A DNA stretch of 64,000 nucleotides from Hemileia vastatrix (taxonomy: Eukaryota > Basidiomycota > Pucciniomycetes > Pucciniales > Zaghouaniaceae), in the NCBI GenBank assembly GCA_030280995.1, contig JASXTE010000007.1:5006001-5070000 (forward strand), written 5' to 3'. Below, piece by piece: positions 57,170-64,000 of the stretch. The notes under the pieces were generated by a model. The model was not told the origin of the DNA, did no database searches, and worked only from the letters and a program-made list of their open reading frames with translations. Numbering within the stretch: position 1 is the stretch's first letter; each line of letters opens with the position of its first letter. The position numbers and the translations under genes are program-made.

Positions 57170-59418
57170 TATCCTCTTGTCAAAAACATGGCCTTTCTGC
57201 CAAGGCTTGTTGCACTTGAAGCAAGTGTTTGTTGCATACTTTTTTGGTGCAACAGGGGCAGAAGGTTTACCAACCTTTTCCAGAGGTTTCTGTTGGTAAG
57301 TGGAGGATTTCTCCAAAGGGGTCCTAGGAATGAATCTTGTGAAATAATATTTGTTGTTTAGAAGGATCTCCTTGCAAGTATTAATGAAAGAAGAAGTTTC
57401 TATGGAGAACTCAGTCCTAGCCATTATCAAGTCTCTCAAAGACATTGGCAATTTATAAAGGATCCTGTCCTTCCATAACTCAAACTCCATATTTGGGTCC
57501 ATTGCCCTCAAGATTTTTACAAGTTTCATTAAGAACTCAATAGGTTTATCAGTGGAAGAGCTATATCTAGTTTCCTCATACTGCCTTTGTTGAGCCATTC
57601 TGAACTTGGAGCCACCAAATTGTGATTTAATCAATTTTTTCCAATCTTCCCATGAGTAGTTTTTCTGTCCAGGAGAACAGATTCATACCACATTAGGGCA
57701 ACATTGGTAAACAAAGAAATTAACTTAGACACAATTTCCTCATCTGGGAGTTTTTAAGAATTTTTTAAGTTATCAATTCTGCAAATAAATTGCTGCCAAT
57801 CAGAAGAAGAATCACCATCAAATTTTGTGTACTGGTCAAGTTTTGGCTGATTCTTTTGATTTGAAGGAGTATACTTAGTACCAGCTTATTTCTGAGTAAG
57901 GAGCAGCTGTAACTTCTCTAGTTGTGCAGTAATCTCATTGTTTAATCCCTCTGTTGAAGATCCTGGTGCATCATCAATTTTTGATGGAAACTCAGGGGTA
58001 TCAACATGTATTTCTGGAACTAATTTTCCTTTAGATGAGCTAGCCACAGGTAACCTTGGAGCATCCTGTACTATATTTTCCTTTAAAGAAATGTCAGAAT
58101 ATTTTTGATCATTAAACAGTGAGTTCAATTTCTCCTCAATGGTTGTTAGTCTGGTTTTCATTCTTGGAAGACTAGATAAACTCTCATTGATTTTTACAAA
58201 AGATAACTGATTTTTATTTTGAAAAGATGAAAAATGGTCATTCAATCTTTTCAGATTCATCTTATATATCTCCACCTCCTGGAAACAGGCAGATACAGTA
58301 TCTTTCAGTTTAGACAAATCATTTTTGATATTTTGCCATAAAGCAACTTTCTTTTCATGGGTTGCCTTGTAATGAAACAATTCATCAGAAACTCTCTGTG
58401 ATTCACTCCTTAATGTTTGATAACCCTGTTCAGTTAACACACTATTATATTTTTGAGTCAGTTTCATGTTGTTCATTTTATTATTTTGTTTAGCAATAAT
58501 ATCCCTCAAATATTCATCATTAATGTTAGCTACATCTAGAGTGTTTCTCAAAAATGAAACAGAGTAACTTTCCAGCATCTCCTAAAACTCAGGTTCAAGT
58601 GTTTCATCAATAATAGCCATATCAGGATTTATCATTGAAGTAGCAATTAGAACTAAAGGATCAGATACATTTGAAATTTGAGAAATTTGTCTACTGTTCT
58701 CAGCCTCTACAGGTCTCACAGTTTCATCTCGTCTTCCAGAATTACCTGAAGGAACTGAATTAGTTACAAGAAATGGTACTTGAGAATCAATAGAGGGGTT
58801 TACTAAGGTTTTCTGGGCAATATAATATTGTTTTTTCTTCTTCTTCTTCCTCCTTGATAGGAGTGAGGAGGTGTGGGGTTGACTTGGCTGGGTCTTGATG
58901 GACCTGCTTGGGGAAATTGAGTCTGTTGATTTTGAGACAGGTAATCCCACTGAGTGTTCAGCCAATCCCACTGCCACTTTGATACTTCCACTTTCTCTGG
59001 CTTCTGGGGAGCCAATTGATGAAGATCCCTGGGGGGAGGAGGTCTCCTCTTCTCTTGAAGAAAAGCATCTATCTTTCTTACCTTTTCCTCTAGAGCATCT
59101 ACTCTTGAACTCAATCTCAAGTTTTCTGTCCTTAACTATTTTATGTGTGTTGACAGGTTCTTTACTTGTTGAGTTAGTGGAATCTTTTTTATTTTGAAGC
59201 CTTTTGGAAGTTCTTCTGGGGGGTTTATTACAGGTTTCTGTTCCTGATTTGTTTCTACCAGAATTTCCACTTCCTCCATTTCTACATCCTGATTGGTGAA
59301 ATGATTGATTAATTTAAAATAATTTTCTAGTTAAATGAGAACTCACAGAAGTAGCCTTATCATAATCAATTAAATCCAATTCCTCTTCACGTGCAGCAGA
59401 GACACCTTGATCAGTCAT
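57170..59418 (-). pseudogene. Ty3/gypsy Gag of copy 2, with intron and -1 frame change
   Basis: The ATG at 59,418 opens a 72-nt exon; a 58-bp intron (59,289-59,346, GTGAGT...CAG) leads to the second exon. The zero frame runs through a coiled coil and a WQWDWLNTQ piece to RRRRKNN, where the A AAA AAC heptamer (58,830-58,836) lies. The -1 frame then continues as QYYIAQKTLVNPSID and on through a long coiled-coil region, the gag core (FDGDSSS...WYESVLL...FGGSKFRMAQ) and a knuckle (CFKCNKPWQKGH, last Cys changed). A TAG near 58,580 and several defects between 57,635 and 57,885 break it. Copy 1 has the same architecture. Confidence 0.82.
58830..58836 (-). promoter_or_regulatory. Candidate -1 frameshift heptamer A AAA AAC in gag (copy 2)
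   Basis: It has the same register as in copy 1: zero-frame AGA AAA AAC, with the downstream Gag open only in the -1 frame. The zero frame ends at a TAG about 11 codons later. Confidence 0.45.
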
Positions 59419-60129
59419 TTCTAAATTTTACTGAAATGAGGGAGGGAGACAATAAGATGAATTAGTTTGTATTTTTACTTTTGTTTAAAAGAAAAAAATA
59501 AAATAAAATTTTTCAGGATACAATCAACTAAAATAATAATCAATTTATTAATTCAAAGAATTTAAAACCAGGATTATATAATAATCAACTGAAGAATAAA
59601 ATTTAAATTTCTTATTAACAATTTTATGATAATTATTATCAGGATTTTAAATCAACTGAGAATTTAATAATTAACAGGACTTAATGTCTACTGAAATATT
59701 AAATATGAATTTTAAAAAAATTTTATTGTCAGGACAATTTGCCAACTGAAACAAATAAAATTTAAATATATCAGGACAAGAGTCAACTGAAAATTATAAT
59801 GAATAATAATTTTTTTTGTAATATAATTTATTACCTCTAGGACTAAGAACACAATTGCTCTATTTTTGTCAACTAGGAAAAATAAAATAATTAATCAAAA
59901 AAAAAATTAATTCCAATTTACTAGACACCTCCCCCTGTTAAAGGAGCAAATTAATGCAACTTACAGAGTGCTGAGCAAAAGGAAATATGTAGAGAGTGAA
60001 GAGTGCAAAGTGACCAACAAATAGTAATTTCAATAATTACCACAAAATATAAGACGTTTAGTCAATATATGAACCTAAGTTTTGGAGCATGGTTCGATTC
60101 CTGTTTTCAGCAAAAAAATTTTGTCACGT
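59419..60129 (-). other. 5' leader of Ty3 copy 2, cut by element 4
   Basis: It matches the copy 1 leader through the AT-rich motif repeats, the GACACCTCCCCCTG word and the T-arm-like GGTTCGATTCC (60,091-60,101). The similarity ends at TTTTGTCACG, where the LTR of element 4 begins, so element 4 interrupts copy 2 before its primer-binding site. No gene. Confidence 0.7.
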
Positions 60130-61075
60130 TGTGGTGATCCAAACCTGGTTAGGCCTTTGGAGTGCATATTTGGAGGTATTTGGTATGTAGGGTGTTATTG
60201 GGGTTATGGTGTCATTAGTGGTTTTTTTCATCTTTAGGTGATATATAGTAGTGTTTATGGAGGCTTAAGCTAGGGTCACTTATTATGTCTCAGCTTAATG
60301 TCCTTTCTTTTCTCTTCATTTTGGTATCCCTTATGGGTGGTTACCTTGCTTTATAGGGTAGTTATGGTGTTGTTATTGGTATTTATCGGATGTTTATTGC
60401 TTAGTGGTGCTTATGTAGGCTTAAGCTAGGGTCACTTATTATGTCTCAGCTTATTGTCCTTCATTTTCTTTTCATTTTGGTATGTCTTATGTGTGTTTAT
60501 CTTGTTTATTAGTGAAGTTAAGGGTTTTTAGGGTTTTTTAGGGTTTTTATGGGTTGTATGGGTGTTTTAGGGCCTAGAAGCGGCCAGCCCGCCCCCAAGC
60601 GGCCTTCCCACTCCTAAGAGGAGCCGCCTCCAAGCGGCCTGGCTGCCTGAGCACTGGGGAGGGGCTAAAATGCACTTTTATGCATGAAAAAGGCTGGGAA
60701 AGCTAGATTTTGGCTGGGGAATTGGTCAGGGTGGTCTGTGCACTGGCTGTATGATGCGTGTGTGGGAAAAGTTTTGGGGAATCATCTTATCTCTTTACTC
60801 ATCGCCTCTCTGCTCCTCACTTGTCTCATTGGCTTGTGTTTTTTTGGAATATATTACTGTTCATTTCAACTCTTTCTGGTAGTCTGTCTGGGACTATTAT
60901 CTTCACTTTTAAAGAGGTCAAGTGTGTTTAATTAGAGGGTCTAGCAAACAGATCTCCAATTTACTGCAACAGGTCAATCTCACTTATTTTTCTAAAGGGA
61001 CAGGGGTTATTTTTTTTGGTTTTTCTCCAACTCCCTTGGTCAAGGCCTATAGCTAGTACTATAGGATTGTCTACA
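60130..61075 (+). mobile_element. 5' LTR of LTR element 4 (946 bp)
   Basis: It starts TGTGGTGATCC and ends ...TGTCTACA, 4 nt before a typical primer-binding site. It contains a direct duplication of about 100 bp (AGGCTTAAGCTAGGGTCACT at 60,264 and 60,417), and a GC-rich patch (60,570-60,640) with CGGCC words that stands out from the AT-rich surroundings. The element continues beyond the window, so the second LTR is unseen. Confidence 0.65.
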
Positions 61076-61079
61076 TTTC

Positions 61080-61097
61080 TGGCGCCCAACGTGGGGT
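61080..61097 (+). promoter_or_regulatory. Primer-binding site of element 4
   Basis: TGGCGCCCAACGTGGGGT follows the LTR after 4 nt. It starts with TGG and has the form of a tRNA 3'-end complement common in Ty3-type elements and retroviruses. Confidence 0.75.
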
Positions 61098-61265
61098 ACA
61101 AATCTGTTGGCTTTTTGGAATCTCTGTTGATCTAGGCTTCTCTCTTTGGTGGATCTCCTCTGGTGGATTTTGGATTTGGTGCTATATCTCTTTGTGTTTG
61201 GTCTAGGGGTCTTCTTTTCTGTTGGTTTTGGTCCCTCCTAGGTCTGTAAGGCTACTGGGGGGACT

Positions 61266-62114
61266 TTGGCTATCTTTGGTGGAGATTGGAGGCTGCAACT
61301 GGGAGTTGCTAGGATGGTTAGGATTCAGTCTTGGGATGGTTCAAGGTTTTTGGGGGAGGATGCAAAGGGGTTTTTGGATAGGTTTGAGGTTGCTGCTGAG
61401 ATTGATGGGGCCTCACTGTTGGACATGGTTAGGCAAGTAATCTTTTTCATTGGTAATAGGGAGGTGGAGAAGGAATTTTCTGGTATGGCAGGATATAGGA
61501 GTCAGGACTGGGGAAAGTTGAAGATTGAAATGGTTAAAAGGTGGCCCACTACTTTCTCAATGGTGGATCTTCATGGGGTTGCTAGGAAGTGGGAATTGAA
61601 AGGTGGTGTAACCTCTTTTTCTCAGTATGGGGAATTTATGGAGGAGTTTGGGGAGGCTCTGGATTATCTGGTATATAATGATATATTACCACATGAAGAT
61701 GGGGCCAAGTATTTATTTTGGAGTGGCATGGGTAGGAATGTAAAGGTGGAGGTTATGGAGATTCTTTTCAAGGCTGACTTGATGAAGACTCTTCCAAATG
61801 GGGAAAATAGGATTGCTGGTATGGCTATTCTGAAGGAGGTTATTTTGAAATATTTGGATGGTATGATGGATACTGATGTGGAATCTGGAGAGGAAATCCT
61901 GTTGGATGTAGAGGTTCAGGAGACTGTGGTGGAAAATTCAGTTTCTGGAGAGGTGTTGGAGCCATCAATCTTGGAAGATGGGGACTCTGATGATGTTTGT
62001 GAAACTGATTTTTCTTTTCCAAAGGATGCCATGGAATCTCAGCAATTTGCTTCACTGGATTTTTTTGGAAATGTACACACTGGAGGAACAGTGTATTTCC
62101 TCAAGTTTGGGTGA
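61266..62114 (+). CDS. Gag-like protein of LTR element 4 (282 codons)
   Basis: The open frame lies 170 nt after the primer-binding site, where gag is expected. Its first half has the form of fungal Ty3 Gag cores: WDGSRFLGEDAKGFLDRFE, a helical stretch, then YRSQDWGKLKIEMVKRW. The second half is acidic. The true start may be the in-frame ATG at 61,314 (MVRIQSWDG), because the codons before it look like leader. There is no zinc knuckle. It would form particles for packaging element RNA. The frame is uninterrupted, unlike most genes here. Confidence 0.65.
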   Translation: MAIFGGDWRLQLGVARMVRIQSWDGSRFLGEDAKGFLDRFEVAAEIDGASLLDMVRQVIFFIGNREVEKEFSGMAGYRSQDWGKLKIEMVKRWPTTFSMVDLHGVARKWELKGGVTSFSQYGEFMEEFGEALDYLVYNDILPHEDGAKYLFWSGMGRNVKVEVMEILFKADLMKTLPNGENRIAGMAILKEVILKYLDGMMDTDVESGEEILLDVEVQETVVENSVSGEVLEPSILEDGDSDDVCETDFSFPKDAMESQQFASLDFFGNVHTGGTVYFLKFG

Positions 62115-62625
62115 ATTATGTGGAAAGGAGGACTTGTCTGGTCATGAAGAAGGATTTTTGGATATTGAGAAGGAATCTGTGGTGGATGAATGGTTGTTGA
62201 GGGATGATTATTTTTCTTTATCAAGTTCAGATAATGACTTATTGGAGGAGGATGTATCAGTTGAATTTTTGGATGGACAGAAAGATTCTGTCTTGGATCT
62301 TTTTCTCATAGAGGAAGATTATTTTCAGGTGGTTCCCTTAAGATCAGAAGGTCTCTTCTTGGAGGAGGATTTTTATTTTGATGTTATGGATGTTATTCTG
62401 GAGGATTTTGCAGATTCTAAGCAAGATTCCTGTAGGGAAGTGGAAAATTGTGATGTTTTGGATGTCACTGGTATGGAGGTTGATTTTAAAGATGTGGTGG
62501 AGGTTCCAGATGTTTCACATGGTGGAGAATTTATGGATTCTGGTAATGTGAACTATGGTAGACTCAATGTATGGAGGAGGATGGAAGTTTTGTTTGGAGG
62601 TGTGATTCTGGGATATCAGAATTAG
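61978..62625 (+). CDS. Acidic repeat ORF overlapping gag of element 4
   Basis: The frame overlaps the end of gag in the +1 frame and is open for 215 codons, so it may be made as a Gag extension by frameshifting. After about 45 residues it becomes strongly acidic and contains two tandem copies of a ~38-residue module: FLD-x3-K-x-SV-x-D-x2-L/F-x3-DYF...LLEED / LFLEED. No protease or reverse transcriptase motif is present. It does not resemble a family I know. The element may be non-autonomous or have pol further right. Confidence 0.45.
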   Translation: MGTLMMFVKLIFLFQRMPWNLSNLLHWIFLEMYTLEEQCISSSLGELCGKEDLSGHEEGFLDIEKESVVDEWLLRDDYFSLSSSDNDLLEEDVSVEFLDGQKDSVLDLFLIEEDYFQVVPLRSEGLFLEEDFYFDVMDVILEDFADSKQDSCREVENCDVLDVTGMEVDFKDVVEVPDVSHGGEFMDSGNVNYGRLNVWRRMEVLFGGVILGYQN

Positions 62626-63134
62626 AAGAGGAGCTTAGGGGGTTCAAGCCCTAGGGGCAAACTTATTGGTTTCAACCTTAGGATTTCAAGAATCTGATTC
62701 CTCCAAAATGAGGATAAACTACTTAATTTGTTTTGGTTTTGCTTAATCTGGCCTCTATGTATTTGGTCAGGATTTTTTTTTGTTTTGTCCAATTCTTTTC
62801 AGTCTCTCTGGTTCAAGTCCCTATATAAAAAAGGGAGGCCGGCCCGCTTCAGGCGGCACCCCCGAAGTCAGGCGGCCTGCCCGTAATAAAAAAAAAAAAA
62901 TCTTAGTATAATGAAGATGGAAGAAAAGAAAAATTCAAGTGAAGATGGGTATTTTATTTAAAAGAAAATGAAGATAAAAATGAAGATTATTGGTTTTATT
63001 TCACCTCCAGCATAAGGTTAAACTGCAAAATTTTATTTCTAAATTGGATTTTTTCGGCTTTAAAGAATTTTAATGGTTTTTCAATGGTTTTTGGTTTTTT
63101 ACGGGAGAAGATTTGTGTTGGAAAATTCTTTTTG
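62626..63134 (+). other. Non-coding interior of element 4
   Basis: It contains a GC-rich patch (62,835-62,885, GGCCGGCC/GGCGGC words) like the one in the LTR. No gene seen. Confidence 0.5.
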
Positions 63135-63600
63135 TTAGAAGGTACCCAGGGGTGGGGCTTCTAGATTTTATTTTGGCAAGTGTGGGGGTGACTGATGGGA
63201 TGGCTGCTCTATCAACAGTTACCCCAGATTGTCTGTTTCCAACCCCTTCTCTTAATTTTGTTGAATTCTAGTATTGGTTTTTTTTCTTTAACAGGTTTTT
63301 AGTCCACCATGACTTTAAACTGGAAAATCTTTTGGTCTTCAAGTGCTGGACCCCTCATTTTTATTGGTTTTGTTTAATTTTGTTGGATGTTGTGTTTTTG
63401 TTAGAAGGTACCCAGAGGGGGGCTTCTAGATTTTACTTTGGCAAGTGTGGGGGTAACTGATGAGCTGGCTGCTCTGTAGAACAGTTACCCCAGAATGTCT
63501 GTTTCAAGCCTTTGGTTTTTTTCTAGTTGAAATCTAGTGTTGTTTTTTTGTGATTCAGGTTTTTAGTCCTCTATGACTTTAAACTGGATTGCCTTGGATG
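63135..63600 (+). repeat. Tandem duplication, period about 266 bp, in element 4
   Basis: TTAGAAGGTACCCAGRGG...GCTTCTAGATTTTA at 63,135 recurs at 63,401, followed in both by AGTTACCCCAGA and later by CAGGTTTTTAGTCC..CATGACTTTAAACTGG. Non-coding. Confidence 0.85.
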
Positions 63601-64000
63601 TCTTTTGGTGCTTTTGGATTGATGGTGGATCACAGGTGGTCTCCCATCATTTTTACTTATTGGAGGGAGCACACACAGTGATCTCTTCTGTTGACCTGGA
63701 GCTGGCTTTGCTATGTGGTTCTAGGGTGTTGGCTGTGAAAGTGGTGGATTTAAATTTTTTTTCTTTTTTTCTCTTTTTTTTCTTTTAATTTTTTATGGAG
63801 GCTATGTTTGTTCAAAGGCTCAACATAGGGCTCTGACAATGTTTTTGGTAGAAGAGAAGGACTCAAAATAAAAATAAAAAAATTAAATTTTTTTTAGGTG
63901 TGACCACATCAAGGTGCACTTGGATGTGGGTAAGGTATCAGGGGATCAGCTCATCAATTGGCTGGGGGATACCATTTTATTTTTTTTATTTGTTAAAGGA
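63601..64000 (+). other. Right edge, interior of element 4
   Basis: T-rich and G-rich non-coding sequence. A 71-codon frame at 63,573-63,788 is probably chance. No LTR repeat was reached. Confidence 0.4.

Overview
This is a gene-poor, AT-rich stretch of a fungal genome that is almost wholly built from transposable elements. A basidiomycete, most likely a rust fungus (Pucciniales), fits best. The Ty3 Pol proteins, the PIF/Harbinger elements with SANT/Myb-like and Tet-like partner genes, the zinc-cluster gene and the short introns (about 45-85 bp) all point that way. The species is an inference; no host marker gene is present.

Left part (1-25,454) is a stack of nested insertions. A decayed Ty3/gypsy element (copy 1, minus strand, 1-6724) sits in a PIF/Harbinger element (A, visible to 23,993). 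Harbinger A is also split by a 12.7-kb element with CACYA ends and 3-bp target duplications (11,027-23,727). That element contains a satellite-like array of a ~608-bp unit and a nested Harbinger (C, 20,095-22,912) with a near-intact transposase. Harbinger A appears to lie in another CACYA-ended element (end at 24,406), which lies in an LTR (end at 25,454).

Middle part (25,455-41,530) holds the 3' end of a diverged chromovirus (to 27,553), a SINE-like retroposon (28,263-28,813) and a small island of non-repeat sequence (28.8-31.6 kb). The island carries the one candidate host gene, a small secreted Cys/Gly-rich protein, and four TA-flanked MITEs. A full-length chromovirus (32,186-40,728, 770-bp LTRs, 5-bp duplication CTGTC) then splits a solo LTR. 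Both chromoviruses carry the same extra gene, antisense, between pol and the 3' LTR; it encodes a Zn2Cys6-like protein.

Right part (41,531-64,000) begins with a Ty3-type LTR split by a solo LTR (41,680-43,171) and a 6.6-kb Harbinger (B, 43,311-49,888). Harbinger B carries three genes: a SANT/Myb-like protein, a protein resembling Tet-like 2OG-Fe(II) oxygenases, and the DDE transposase. A second Ty3 element (copy 2, minus, from about 51,653) follows. It shares with copy 1 a 58-bp intron in gag and a slippery A AAA AAC heptamer exactly where the frame moves by -1. A fourth LTR element with a gag and an acidic repeat ORF starts at 60,130 and runs off the window.

Nearly every transposon gene has stops or frameshifts. 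The most interesting items are the oxygenase gene inside Harbinger B, the conserved antisense zinc-cluster gene of the chromoviruses, the candidate -1 frameshift site, and the satellite array carried inside a transposon. All comparisons were made by eye without alignment tools.
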